In this document: in pieces, positions 45,820 through 60,000 of the stretch
Position numbering within the stretch: position 1 is the first letter of the stretch
Layout of the letters: the number at the start of each line of letters is the position of its first letter
NCBI GenBank assembly: GCA_950097015.1
Contig: CATNEN010000003.1
Location: 12,615,501 to 12,679,500, forward strand
Direction of reading: 5' to 3'
Origin: Macrostomum hystrix
Taxonomy: Eukaryota; Platyhelminthes; Macrostomidae
DNA length: 64,000 nt
Made by a program: the position numbers and the translations under genes
Notes under the pieces: generated by a model
The model's input: the letters and a program-made list of their open reading frames with translations, nothing else
What the model was told of the DNA's origin: nothing
Database searches by the model: none

Positions 45820-48440
45820 TAAAAATTCTCACTGTTTTTACAATTCTCACCCTGTTTTTACAACTCTCACCCTGTTTTTACAATTCTCACCCTGTTTTTA
45901 CAATTCTCACCCTTTTTTTACAATTCTCACCCTGTTTTTACAGTTCTCACCCTGTTTTTACAATTCTCACCCTGTTTTTACAATTCTCACCCTGTTTTTA
46001 CAATTCTCACCCTGTTTTTACAATTCTCACCCTGTTTTTACAAATCCTACCCTGCTTTTACAATTCTCACCCTGTTTTTACAATTCTCACCCTGTTTTTA
46101 CAATTCTCACCCTGTTTTTACAATTCTCACCCTGTTTTTACAATTCTCACCCTGTTTTTACAAATCCTACCCTGCTTTTACAATTCTCACCCTGTTTTTA
46201 CAATTCTCACCCTGTTTTTACAATTCTCACCCTGCTTTTACAATTCACACCCTGATTTTACAATTCTCACCCTGTTTTTACAATTCTCACCCTGATTTTA
46301 CAATTCTCACCCTGTTTTTATAAATCCTACCCTGTTTTTACAATTCTCACCCTGTTATTACAATTTTCATCATGTTTTTACAATTCACACCCTGATTTTA
46401 CAATTCTCACCCTGTTTTTACAATTCTCACCCTGTTTTTACAATTCTCACCCTGTTTTTACAATTCTCACCCTGTTTTTACAAATCCTACCCTGCTTTTA
46501 CAATTCTCACCCAGTTTTTACAATTCTCACCGTTTTTACAATTCTCACCCTGATTTTACAATTCTCACCCTGTTTTTACAATTCTCACGCTGTTTTTACA
46601 ATTCTCACCCTGCTTTTACAATTCTCACCCTGTTTTTATAAATCCTACCCTGTTTTTACAATTCTCACCCTGTTATTACAATTTTCATCATGTTTTTACA
46701 ATTCACACCCTGATTTTACAATTCTCACCCTGTTTTTACAATTCTCACCCTGATTTTACAATTCTCACCCTGTTTTTATAAATCCTACCCTGTTTTTACA
46801 ATTCTCACCCTGTTATTACAATTTTCATCATGTTTTTACAATTCACACCCTGATTTTACAATTCTCACCCTGTTTTTACAATTCTCACCCTGTTTTTACA
46901 ATTCTCACCCTGTTTTTACAATTCTCACCCTGTTTTTACAATTCTCACGCTGTTTTTACAATTCTCACCCTGCTTTTACAATTCTCACCCTGTTTTTATA
47001 AATCCTACCCTGCTTTTACAATTCTCACCCTGTTATTACAATTTTCATCATGTTTTTACAATTCACACCCTGATTTTACAATTCTCACCCTGTTTTTACA
47101 ATTCTCACCCTGTTTTTACAATTCTCACCCTGTTTTTACAATTCTCACCCTGTTTTTACAATTCTCACGCTGTTTTTACAATTCTCACCCTGCTTTTACA
47201 ATTCTCACCCTGTTTTTACAATTCTCACCCTATTTTTACAATTCTCACCCTGCTTTTACTATTCTCACCCTGTTTTTACAATTCTCACCCTGCTTTTACA
47301 ATTCTCACCCTGATTTTACAATTCTCACCCTGTTTTTACAATTCTCACGCTGTTTTTACAATTCTCACCCTGCTTTTACAATTCTCACCCTGTTTTTATA
47401 AATCCTACCCTGCTTTTACAATTCTCACCCTGTTATTACAATTTTCATCATGTTTTTACAATTGTCACCCTGATTTTACAATTCTCACCCTGTTTTTACA
47501 ATTCTCACCCTGTTTTTACAATTCTCACCCTGTTTTTACAATTCTCACCCTGTTTTTACAATTCTCACCCTGTTTTTACAAATCCTACCCTGCTTTTACA
47601 ATTCTCACCCTGTTTTTACAATTTTCATCCTGATTTTACAATTCTCACCCTGATTTTACAATTCTCACCCTGTTATTACAATTTTCATCCTGTTTTTACA
47701 ATTCTCACCCTGATTTTACAATTATCACCCTGTTTTTACAATTCTCACCCTGTTTTTACAATTCTCACCCTGATTTTACAATTCTCACCCAGTTTTTACA
47801 ATTCTCACCCTGTTTTTACAATTCTCACCCTGTTTTTACAAATCCTACCCTGCTTTTACAATTCTCACCCAGTTTTTACAATTCTCACGCTGTTTTTACA
47901 ATTCTCACCCTGTTTTTATAATTTTCATCCAGTTTTTACAAATCCTACCCTGCTTTTACAATTCTCACCTTTTTTTTACAATTCTCACCCTGTTTTTACA
48001 ATTCTCACCCTATTTCTACAATTCTCACCCTGCTTTTACAAGTCTCACCCTGTTTTTATAATTATCACCCTGTTTTTACAATTCTCACCCTTTTTTTACA
48101 ATTCTCACCCTGTTTTTACAAATCCTACCCTGCTTTTACAATTCTCACCCTGTTTTTACAATTCTCACCCTGTTTTTATAATTATCACCCTGTTTTTACA
48201 ATTCTTACCCTCTTTTTTACAATTCTCACCCTGTTTTTTAAAATCCTACCCTGCTTTTACAATTCTTACCCTGTTTTTACAATTCTCACCCTGATTTTAC
48301 AATTCTCACCCTGCTTTTATAATTACCTTCCCGTTTCGACAATTAATTCTCACCGTTTTTACTAATTCTCACCCAGATTTTTCTATTCTAACCTCGTTTT
48401 TTATTTCTTACCCTGCCTTTACAATTCTCACCCCGAATTT
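45820..48440. repeat. 20-bp minisatellite
   Basis: About 130 units of ACAATTCTCACCCTGTTTTT with variants (AAATCCTACCCTGC, ATTTTCATCATG) that recur in the same order about every 120 and 360 bp. It becomes degenerate after about 48230. Confidence 0.94.
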
Positions 48441-49010
48441 TTAACTCTCATCCAGTTTTTATAATTCTCACTCTCTCTTTCCTGTTTTATCTGTTCTTAC
48501 CCACTGATCTTTATTCTCAACTTCTCAATCAACCTCGTCTACTCTCTCACCCCTTCTTTTCATGCCATATTTCCATTATCTCCCTTCCTATCTCATTTAT
48601 TTTCCACAGTCAAGCCAGCTGGCTCCCTAGCAATAATTGCGTTATCTAGACCACTACTGCCGTAAATGTACTTTTATTATATTCATACGACTGGTCTATT
48701 TAATGAGCCAGAAAGACTATATCAATATTTTCGCATTAGAAGATTGTTGCATTAAGTGAATTTTCACTACCAGTGGAATCTAGTATATAAATCTCGCCCC
48801 TTATACGCTGTTTGCATGTGCCATCAACAATTTGTCTCACATATTTTAACCTGAAAAGCAGTTATACAGCCTACTAAAGCTGGCCTTCCATAAAGCTGGT
48901 ATTAACCAAATAGATGATCAAGGACGAGGAAGTCCTCTTTATGGACTGCAGTGCACCCAGCATGACTGCGTCATAGTTTACTTAAATATCCACTTTCTCA
49001 TCGCAGGTCT
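48441..49010. other. Spacer, no gene
   Basis: CT-rich decay of the array, then unique sequence without a gene. Confidence 0.45.
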
Positions 49011-49745
49011 CTGACTTCTCATAGTCGATTTCTAAGTTCTCATAGTCGATTTCTGACTTCTCATGGTAGATTTCTGACTTCTCATGGTAGATTTCTGACT
49101 TCTCATGGTAGATTTCTGACTTCTCATGGTAGATTTCTGACTTCTCATGGTAGATTTCTGACTTCTCATGGAAGATTTCTGACTTCTCATGGTAGATTTC
49201 AGACTTCTCATGGTAGATTTCAGACTTCTCATGCTAGATTTCTGATTTCTCATGGTAGATTCTGATTTCTCATGGTAGATTTCTGACTTCTCATGGTAGA
49301 TTTCTGATTTCCCATGGTAGATTTCTGACTTATCATGGTAGATTTCTGACTTCTCATGGTAGATTTCAGACTTCTCATGGTAGATTTCTGACTTCTCATG
49401 GTAGATTTCTGACTTCTCATGGTAGATTTCTGATTTCCCATGGTAGATTTCTGACTTCTCATGGTAGATTTCTGACTTCTCATGGTAGATTTCTGACTTC
49501 TCATGGTAGATTTCTGACTTCTCATAGTAGATTTCTAAGTTCTCATAGTAGATTTCTGACTTCTCATGGTAGATCTCTGATTTCTCATGGTAGATTTCTG
49601 ATTTCTCATGGTAGATTTCTGACTTCTCATGGTAGATTCTGATTTCTCATGGTAGATTTCTGACTTCTCAGGGTAGATTCTGATTTCTCATGGTAGATTT
49701 CTGACTTCTCACGGTAGATTTCTGATTTCTCATCGCAGGTGTCTG
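49011..49745. repeat. 21-bp minisatellite
   Basis: About 35 units with core TTCTCATGGTAGATTTCTGA. The minus-strand heptad MRSQKST frames are artefacts. Confidence 0.93.
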
Positions 49746-50308
49746 ATTTCTCACTCCAGATCCCAATTTGTCATCTCAGATTTCAATTTTTTAACTAAAT
49801 TCTCATCGTATGCTGTTTTAGTATTATTGTAAGAATATCACATTTTACTTAAAAAATATGTGCTACATGCTACTCACCAAAGTACTACAAGTAGAAGGAT
49901 AAAAATGTTTTAAAAAACTGACATAAAAGTCTTCAAATGTTAGGAGCCAATAATTCTCAACTGATGATTAAGAAAGTAAAATTTTATGTACACAAATCTA
50001 TTGAAATGGTAGTTAAAGAACATTGAAACAGAAAATCTACAATTAAATTTATCGCAAAGTAAAAGCAGACAAACAAAATCAACAGGAAAAATTGCGTGCC
50101 ATTTAATTAAAAAACAACTAAGTTTAAAGCGACATACAAAAATCAAAACGGAATTAATTGGCTAGAATTTCTAAAAAAACAGAACAAGAAAAATTCCGCC
50201 AAAATCTGGATAAAACTACATTTTATTTATTTATAACAAAATTGTGTTAGGAAACATTGAAATGCCAGCAGTTTGAATCTGTGAGAATATGAGTAAAGTC
50301 ATTTCAAT
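49746..50308. other. AT-rich spacer, no gene
   Basis: Poly-A/T-rich; a 68-codon minus frame (49940-50146) looks like chance. Confidence 0.4.
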
Positions 50309-50950
50309 CAGGTCACACTTCAAGATCCAAGGAGGTCACACTGCAGGATCCAAGGGGGAGGTCACACTTCAGGATCTAGGGGGGGAGGTCACACTTCAGG
50401 ATCTAGGGGGCAGGTCACACTTCAGGATCCAGGGGGGAGGTCACACTTCAGGATCTAGGGAGGAGGTCACACTTTAGGATCCAGGGGGGAGGTCACACTT
50501 CAGGATCCAGGGGGAGGTCACACTTCAGGATCTAGGGGGGAGGTCACACTTTAGGATCCAGGGGGAGGTCACACTTCAGGATCTAGGGGGGAGGTCACAC
50601 TTCAGGATCCAGGGGGAGGTCACACTTCAGGATCCAGGGGGAGATCACACTTTAGGATCCAAGGAGGTCACACTTCAGGATCCAAGGAGGACACACTTCA
50701 GGATCCAGGGGGGAGGTCACACTTCAGGATCCAGGGGGGAGGTCACACTTTAGGATCCAGGAGGAGATCACACTTCAGGATCCAAGGAGGTCACACTTCA
50801 GGATCCAAGGAGGTCACACTTCAGGATCCAGGGGGGAGGTCACACTTTAGGATCCAGGGGGAGATCACACTTTAGGATCCAAGGAGGTCACACTTCAGGA
50901 TCCAAGGAGGTCACACTTCAGGATCCAGGGGGGAGGTCACACTTCAGGAT
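50309..50950. repeat. About 25-bp minisatellite downstream of SCAP
   Basis: About 26 units of GGTCACACTTCAGGATCCAG with a G-run of 2-8 bases that sets unit length. It begins 69 bp beyond the SCAP stop codon on the minus-strand transcript. Confidence 0.93.
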
Positions 50951-51018
50951 AATAAAGATTTGATAGGGTTTATTTAGATCATGCTTCGCGGATCCAAAAT
51001 CTACCTGATACCGTGAGA

Positions 51019-54000
51019 TCAGGTCAGCTGACACTCGGGCACCAGCAGCAGGTTTGGTCCGGACTTGCACACTAGCACGGACTCCTGTCCTAGAAGCCGG
51101 ACTGGCTGCACAGGTCCTCCCCGTACAGTCGCCGACAAACGCACCCTGGATAGCCGACACCGCCTGGTCAGACACCAGACGTCTAACCCGTTACCAGACG
51201 ATGTAATTAACGCGTCCTTGCTAGGCAACAAACAAGGCGGCGACCAGGCGCATAGCAACGGTTGCTGGGGCCCGGAGGGTTGACCCAATAATCGCCAGGC
51301 GCCGGTGCATAGGCGCAACAATAGAAGCTGACCGTTGGCCAAGCCGCAGACGGCGTGTCTGTCAGACACTGACACAGACAGAACTGCCTGACGCTGCCAG
51401 ACTAGACGCTTCTGACGGAAGCCGCTCGAGGATTCGTTCGGATCCGGGCTCACCTGCGAGTGATAACCAAGCTGGCATGTCGAGTGCACGGTCTTTGTCC
51501 AAGGTCTACTTGGCGCATGTTTGACAGGTCTTTGTCCTAATTGTACTAACGTTTTGTGTTTAGTAGGTCTTTGTACTTATTCTAACGACATCGTTTCTTT
51601 GTCCTCATTCTATAAGTGAAATGTTTAACAGGTGTTTGTCCTTATTCTAACCAAGGACTACTTAAGTATCGTTTATAGAAGGACGCTGCACTCGCGGTTC
51701 GTGTAATTTTTTTTGAAGGCCAATTTTCGCCGAAAAATACATTAACGAGATACAAAAAATTCACGATTTTCATCTTCAATGGCTTGCTCAGACTGACTAC
51801 AACCCTGCTGAAAAGAAAAAACTGCTGAAACTTATCAAAAAGACCTAGTGTATTCGCTCCTCTATTGTATTTCGCCAAGTTAGTGTCCTTGACACGTTTA
51901 CTTTTAAATACTTCGTATTTTTTCGAGGGTTTTCAATTCTGTAATGTTAAATGTTAAAGGTTGGATTAAAGTGTTAGTTTCTCTCAATAATCAGTAGTTT
52001 CTTTAGCATTCTATGATGACTGCTTTCTATGTCTTTATTTGTTTGGTAAATTTAAATTAGCTATAGACATTCTATATTAAATGTTAGTCTATACCCTGGC
52101 TATGCCTGATATATAATAATATCTAGGGCCTACTATGCTTTTTTAGCATGTTCTACAAAAATGTTGTGTAGAAAGGACCTACTGATTAGTTTATGAGTAG
52201 ATCGTTATAAAGTATTATTCTTAATTTGAAGGTAGATAGATATTAGATACTTGCATATTGTATAGAAGGTACTAATTTTACTATTCTGTCAAATATCTGT
52301 AGATTAGGCTTCTTAAACGGTTCTACTGGATACAAAAGTTCTATTTTCAGACTTGTCTTGAAACTTTATATTTTATTTAAATGATAGGCCTAACAACATA
52401 TTGAATTTATTTCTGCTGTTTGGAGAGCAGTTTTTTAACCTAGTCTAGTTTAATGGAACCAAGATATATTCAATACTCAGGCCTTGCATTGAATTTAAAA
52501 TATAAATATTTATATATAGAAAGTGATTCTAAAGGAAAATGCGTATAATAGACTTTAGAAGACAAATTTTCAACTTTAGTAATACTATTGAAGTGATTTA
52601 GTATAGAATTGATTATATTGGCCTGTTGGGATAAAAGCAATACAGTATTGTAGCAATTTTTTTACTAGATATAATGTATAGAAGCTGTATATATTTCTTT
52701 TTGTTAGCTTCAGAATTTCTGCAATGCCAATGAAATGCTGTCTTCCAAAGTGTACAAGTAACTACAAATCTGGTGAGAAGGTGACAGTGTATAGCTTTCC
52801 AAAGGATAAAGAAGACTACAGCATGTGGATCCGAGCTTTGCCACCAAATGTTAAGGTATGGTGCTATTGCTGCTATTGCATATTCTTGTCTTGCTTAATT
52901 CACATGCTAATGGAACATTAGTACAATATGATATAATACTTACTGTTTTAGAGTCCATCTAAATACATGGGCATTTGCCAAAAACATTGGCCAACAAATG
53001 CACCAATGTTAAAGGTCAAGCGATTCATGCGCCCTATGGACCCACCAAGTGTATTCCCAAATCTTCCAACAGGCTCTCTTCGCCTGACTGAGCCAAGTAA
53101 ATATATCTCATAGCAAGGTTAAATATTACAGTTTGTACCAAATGATAGGCTTTCTATAATATTTTACTTAATTAAGTTTTTGTCTGATTTCATACCTTAC
53201 ATATTATTTTTCTTACTTCAGAGCACTCTAGAGATGTTCAACGCCGCGGTATTCTGTTAAACCAGCGGGCTCAAATTGCTGATGAAATGGACTCATTCAA
53301 TGAGACTGATCGGATTCACTCATGGAGTTCCTTTGTTGAGAAATCTGCCACCCTTGACTTCGTTGCAAATGAGTGGATAGTGCAGCGTGACGAATCATGT
53401 GTGCGATTTGTCCTTCTTTGGGAACTAAGAGTTGAATGCTCAATTTCAGTCATGTCCGACTTTTCTGTTATTGCAAATCGTCATAACACCCCAGTGTCAG
53501 TGTCTGAGCTGCTGGGTTTTCAACATCGACTTGAGCGCTACAGCCAATTGGAAGCAGTACAAAATAAAGTTCGACAAGCTGAAGTAAATCCAATCAAGGA
53601 ATTCAATGCATATTTGGACGCACTACAGCCACTTTGTCAGGAGCTGCAGAACCCGCGCCATTCATTCCTTGTTCGACAGCTGCAACTGAGTGTTGTTCAG
53701 CATCATGGCGTACGGTATGCTGCAAATGATATAATGACAGCTGCCAGAATGTACTTCACCAGTCGTGCTGGCTATCGTGCAATGAGAGAGTTCGCCTGTC
53801 TACCACATCCAGACACTCTCAAACGTCATCTGGGTGGACTTGGCAGCATTGGAACCGACACCGACTGTCAGCAAATTGTCAAGTCGAATTTCGAACACAA
53901 CACACCGTCTCAGTGCCTGTGCTCAATCATCTTTGATGAAGTGTATGTGCAACCTTCACTTCGTCTCAAAGGTGTCCATGTAGTTGGCTTTGCTGAGGAT

Positions 54001-57000
54001 GTTCCACAGAAGCTTGCTCGGACTATTCTCGCCATTATGGTAAAACCATTTATGGGCGCACCTGCGTTTGTTGCCAGACTTGTGCCAATCTATAGTTTAC
54101 AGCCTGCTTTTTTACACAGACAGGTTGTACGACTTATTGAAATTGTCCACGGCTGTGGTGGTACAGTTGTGAGCTTGATTTGCGATAATCACTTCACTAA
54201 CCAGAACTGTTTCAAACTGTTTCATTGCGACACAAACACACCATGGCTTGCCGAAAACCCTGCAGACGCAGAGAAACCATTGTTTCTGTTGTTTGACACA
54301 GTGCATTTGTTTAAGAATATAAGAAATAATTGGTTCACTCAAGCGCACAAGGAGATCGATTTTCACCCATCAGCAGATAAGCAGGAACGTGTTTGCCGAG
54401 CACGCTGGAATGATATTGTTGAAATCGAGGAGCGATCCCGTGGACAAGTAGTTCGCCCGACTTCAGTCAACTCTGTCGCGTGCAATCCGTCTCCACTGGA
54501 GCGACAAAAGGTGTCACTAGTTGTCGACATCTTCAACGAGAAGACGGTTGCCGCACTTCGTGTTAACGGTCGCCATGACTCAGCCGACTTTGTGGACCAT
54601 GTGGTCACCTTTTGGAAAATAGTTAATGTTAAATCACCAGAATCACACGTTGCCTTGAATGACAAACTTAGGGCTCCAATTACGTCGGAAGAATCTAGCA
54701 GCTTGACACATTTACTTAATTTCTCCGCACTGGTGGAGCGCATGCCGGGTGGACGAGGTGCGGGACGCGGTCGGTCGCTCACCACAGAGACGCGCAACGC
54801 TTTAATCCAGACAACAAGAGGTCTGGTGGGCCTCAGCAGACACCTTCTAACCAACCATCGATTTTCTTACGTTCTTCTTGGTGAGTTCTTTGCATTATTT
54901 ACATGCAGCAATCAGTTTTTGAATAATTGTTGCTAGGGAATGAATTTAATGAATTGTGGGGATGCAGGTCACGGCTATCTAATGGGTCACGAAATTGTCT
55001 TTAAGGTGTACTGCAATCAGACAGATTGGAGGCCGAGTTCGCTCTCTACCGCCAGGGCCACGGCGGGTGTTACTACATAACAGTCGAGCAAGTTATGGCC
55101 AGTGCTCGGCTGCACCGAATGAAATTGTACGGAGCGCTTCAGAACAGCTTTGAGGCTCATGAGCCGGCGACATGCTGTTCCGATGGGATGAAGGACTCTG
55201 ATCTAGAGGTGTTTGATCAGCTTCAAGACAAGATCAGCCACAATACAGATGAGGAGAATGCTTCTTTGTACTATATTTCCGGTTACGTTGCTGCTAAAGA
55301 GCATCTTCCAGAAGTTTTTGAAGCATTTGCAACTGAGTTTCCTGGCGGTAGCGAATTTACATCGCTGCTATCTCGTGGCAAGCTCCGGCACCCGCCAGAG
55401 TGGCTTTTAGTTTTCTCCAGCCTGTGCTATGCTTTTTTCTCCTCTTAAGATCCACTGCGTCAACTATTGTGTCCGATCTTTTATTAACGTTTTTGAAGCT
55501 TTCATGGATGTAACTGTTTCAGATCCAGCTCAGGTTAGCCGCATTTCCAGGAGGTTAGCTAACACATTTTTTAAAGGACTCGTGCGTCGTGATTCGGACC
55601 ATGTACGAGAGACGCCCGGCAGTGGACGGCGTCTGCGAAAGTTAGCATCAAGTTAGTTATGAGCTGTTTGTACGCTTTTTGAGAAATCCGTGACATTCTA
55701 TCAACACACCGAGTTCGTATAAAACTTGAACACCCATTGTACACTTAGACACCTCTAATTTAAACAAACGAAGTGGACACTGGAAAATATCGAAATATCC
55801 AACCAAAAATGCAATAAGCCAAAATCGGAGGCAACATAGCTCGTAGAATTGAAGCGAACATTGTTAATTGATTGAGCATGTAATTTGACCCATAGTCCAT
55901 GGTTGTCCATGTTTTATACAGACCCAATTCACATTCACGTCATTGAATATGCTTATGCTTTCATAAGTTGGTTTATGCATCTGTTGCTGCTTTCATACGT
56001 TGGTTTAAACATTTGTTGCTGCTTTCATAAGTTGGTTTCTGCATTTTACTGCTGTTGCCTACCCAATAGTTGCCACAGTTTCTATACACTATACACTATA
56101 CACAGTCTTATATTTGCAGCCTTACATACATATTTGCCTTACTGTAGCTATCAATTGAGATTAAAGTACAATGAGCTGCTGTGCAACAAGCAACCAGTTC
56201 AGTTCAACATTTTTTGTTTCCAGTCCAACAACGATACATCGATTGTTATCAGCACTGGCATTGTGCCAGTTTCTCTGCTTTTGCTCTTTGTTATTTTATT
56301 GTTGAAAAGATCAGGGATGGCTTTTGAAAAGTACAGACTGACGGGCTTCGTTCTTTGTTAATCTCATCTCATTTTAATTGGATTACATTAGCTCAATTGT
56401 CGGAATTATCCTTTAAATATCCTAGCTTTATTGTTCTATAATAAAGAAGGGGGTAACAGTACCTTGCTGTACATTTCTCGCGAATACATGTAGTTGCAGC
56501 CGAAACTGTTCACTCATCTAAAAGAGGAATAAATTCTGAGCAACCCCGTGAAAAAACTAGACCTCTACATGCAACCATTTAAAAATAACAGCATTTTGAA
56601 AAATGGCCTTCAAAAAAATCTACACCATTCGGGAGTGCAGCGTCCTTCTACTTAAGTAGTCCTTGATTCTAACACGTGACGTATTAGACAGGTCTTTGTC
56701 CTCATTCTAACGACATTGCGTCCTTGTCCTCATTTTACCGACTGACTTGTTCACAGGTCTTTGTCCACATACCACCAAGTAAATGTGTTTGACAGGTCTT
56801 TATTTACATTCTACCCAGTGCGTGTGCCAGGTCTTTGTCCACATTCTACCGAGTGTGTATGACAGGTCTTTGTCCACATTCTACCGAGTGGGTGTGCCAG
56901 GTCTTAGTTCACATTCTAAAAAGTGTGTATGACAGGTCTTTGTCCACATTCTACCAAGTAAGTGTGTTTGAAAGGTTTTTGTCCTAAGTTTAAGCCGTGT

Positions 57001-60000
57001 GTAAAAGATTCTAAGAGGATAATTCAATTAAACCAGCTGACTCACCTGAAACACCGCACCGTCAGCACCACCGCTGAGCACGCCTCTGCTAGGATAGGCC
57101 GCCAGAGCCAAAACTGGTCCGGCGTGAGCAGACACAACGGAACAGTTTGAGCTGTCGTTGACTTGCTGGCACAGTTCGGACACTGGAAAGAATCTAATGA
57201 GATTATCCTCACCTCCAGTGGCTAACAGATAGCCATTGGAAGGCCAGACGAGCATAGCGTTCAATGGCAAAGGCGACGCTCGGCGACAAGCAAGAGGCTG
57301 CAAACCGCCGTCAGCGTCGGCGATCAACCGGACGCTGTGGAGAGTGCCGGACAATGTGGACACAATGGCTAGCTGGCAATGCTCCGGCAGCACCACCAGA
57401 TGACTCAAACCTTCCACTGACAGTTTCAGACTGCATCGCGGCGTCGACGCAGTTGACGACGCGTTGACGGCCGCATCGGCGAGATTCCACAGTTCGAGGA
57501 GGCCGTCGGAGCAGCCAACCAGCAGTGACCGATTGCCGTTGGCCAAGCCGAGGCACCAAACGGAGGCCACTGGTGACTGACGGCTGGCCGAAGATGCCGA
57601 AGCCAAAGCGCTCGGCTTTGATGAAGTTGACGACGGCGATGATGTTGTTGGAGATGGCGGAGACTCGCTGCCTGGGGAGGCTGCAGATGACGGAGCAATG
57701 TTGGTGACCTGGAAAGCGAAGGTTAGATTATTGATTTTTTCCTCGAATTTAAATATATGCTGTCTTTGATGACATTCGAGATGTAATTGAGTATCTTCAA
57801 AATTTTAGTAGAATGTTTCACTGCCAATCCCTAGCAATTTTAATCTTCATCCGAATATTTAAGAATCGTCCTTACTTCTTCAGAATGGCCCTGATAGTTG
57901 AGAATCGTCCTAATCCTTGGGAATCGCCCCAGTCTGGGAAATCGCCACAGTTTTGAGAGTTCTTAGGAATCGTCCCAGTCTTGGAAATCGCCACAGACTT
58001 GGGAATCGCCTCAATCCTTGGGAATCGTCCCAGTCTTGGGAATCGTCCCAGTCTTGCGAATCGTCCCAATCTTGAGAATCGCCACAGACTTGGGAATCGC
58101 CTCAATCCTTGGGAATCGTCCCAGTCTTGGGAATTGTCCCAGTATTGGGAATCGTCTCAGTCTTGGGAATCGTTCCAGTCTTGGGAATCGTCCCAGTCTT
58201 GGGAATCGTCCCAGACCTGGGAATCGTCCCAGTATTGGGAATCGCCTCAATCCTTAGGAATTGTCCCAGTCTTGGGAATCATCCCAGACCTGGGAATCGT
58301 CCCAATCTTGGGAATCGCCTCAATCCTTGGGAATCGTCCCAGTCTTGGGAATCGTCCCAGTGTTGGAAATCGCCCAATGGCTGTTGCTGGGACAACAGCT
58401 AATAATAGAAATCGCCGGGAAAGCTTACCCGCTGTCGCAATCCGAGCAGTGCAACATCCTCGCCATTGCTGTCGGTTTCATTATTGTCTCCATAGCCCAG
58501 TCCTCCATTGGGCACAGTTACAGAGGACAGATGACCTGTTTGGTTCAATCTTCTGCTTCTCTCTAAAGCAGATTTTTGCCTGTCAAACTGGGCAACCTGG
58601 CGGCCTTGCAGGGTCCAGACAGACAGACAGCCATCTAGGCTGCTAGTAGCGACAAGCCTATCAGAGCTTGACAAGGATTCCGACACGGTGACAAGATCGA
58701 TGTCCATGGAGTGTGCGGGCAGAACTACTGGCACCACTGTTCTTTCGGGTGGCGACCGAGTCACTGAATATTTTTGTAGTAAAAAAACGATTGGCTAATC
58801 AGAGAATAGTATACTTAACCGGTCTGTCCGACCTCCTCACTCTTGACCAATCAGAGAATAGTAGACTTAACCGGTCTGTCCGACCTCCTCACTCTTGACC
58901 AATCAGAGAATAGTAGACTTAACCGGTCTGTCCGACCTCCTCACTCTTGACTAATTAGAGAATACGAGTAGTAGACTTCAAAGGTCTGTCCACCCTCTCT
59001 ATTATTGACCAATCAGAGAATAGTAGACTTAACCGGTCTGTCTGACCTCCTCACTCTTGACTAATCAGAGAATAGTAGACTTAACCGGTCTGTCCGACCT
59101 CCTCACTCTTGACCAATCAGAGAATAGTAGACTTTACCGGTCTGTCCGACCTCCTCACTCTTGACTAATTAGAGAATACGAGTAGTAGACTTCAAAGGTC
59201 TGTCCACCCTCTCTATTATTGACCAATCAGAGAATAGTAGACTTCACGGGTCTGTCCACCATCTCTATTATTGACCAATCAAAGAATAGTAGACTTCACG
59301 GGTCTGTCCACCATCTCTATTATTGACCAATCAGAGAATAGTAGACTTCACGGGTCTGTCCACCCTCTCTATTACTGCCCAATCAGAGAATAGTAGACTT
59401 CACGGGTCTGTCCACCCTCTCTATTACTGACCAATCAGAGAATAGTAGACTTCACGGGTCTGTCCACCCTCTCTATTACTGACCAATCAGAGAATAGTAG
59501 ACTTCACGGGTCTGTCCACCCTCTCTATTATTGACCAATCAGAGAATAGTAGACTTCACGGGTCTGTCCACCCTCTCTATTATTGACCAATCAGAGAATA
59601 GTAGACTTCACGGGTCTGTCCACCCTCTCTATTATTGACCAATCAGAGAATAGTAGACTTCACGGGTCTGTCCACCCTCTCTATTATTGACCAATCAGAG
59701 AATAGTAGACTTCACGGGTCTGTCCACCCTCTCTATTATTGACCAATCAGAGAATAGTAGACTTCACGGGTCTGTCCACACTCTCTATTACTGACCAATC
59801 AGAGAATAGTAGACTTCACGGGTCTGTCCACCCTCTCTATTACTGACCAATCAGAGAATAGTAGACTTCACGGGTCTGTCCACCCTCTCTATTATTGACC
59901 AATCAGAGAATAGTAGACTTCACGGGTCTGTCCACCCTCTCTATTATTGACCAATCAGAGAATAGTAGACTTCAAGGGTCTGTCCACCCTCTCTATTACT

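Larger units (their letters stand above)
51652..56665 (+). mobile_element. Complete P-element-like (THAP) DNA transposon, 5,014 bp
   Basis: Ends are inverted repeats of about 67-74 bp (51652-51725 and 56599-56665) starting CAAGGACTACTTAAGTA, followed by GAAGGACGCTGCACTC and ending TTTTTTGAAGGCCA. The left copy has 9 extra bases after the first 17. Both ends are flanked by ATTCTAAC (51644-51651 and 56666-56673), an 8-bp target-site duplication, the length made by P elements. It carries one transposase gene on the plus strand, opposite to SCAP, and lies within the 5.6-kb last SCAP intron. Confidence 0.93.

Noticed and set aside
55885-56361. 158-codon hydrophobic ORF in the 3' part of the P-like element
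   Set aside because: Low-complexity Cys/Tyr/Leu-rich, partly made of a 35-bp repeat, no known domain.
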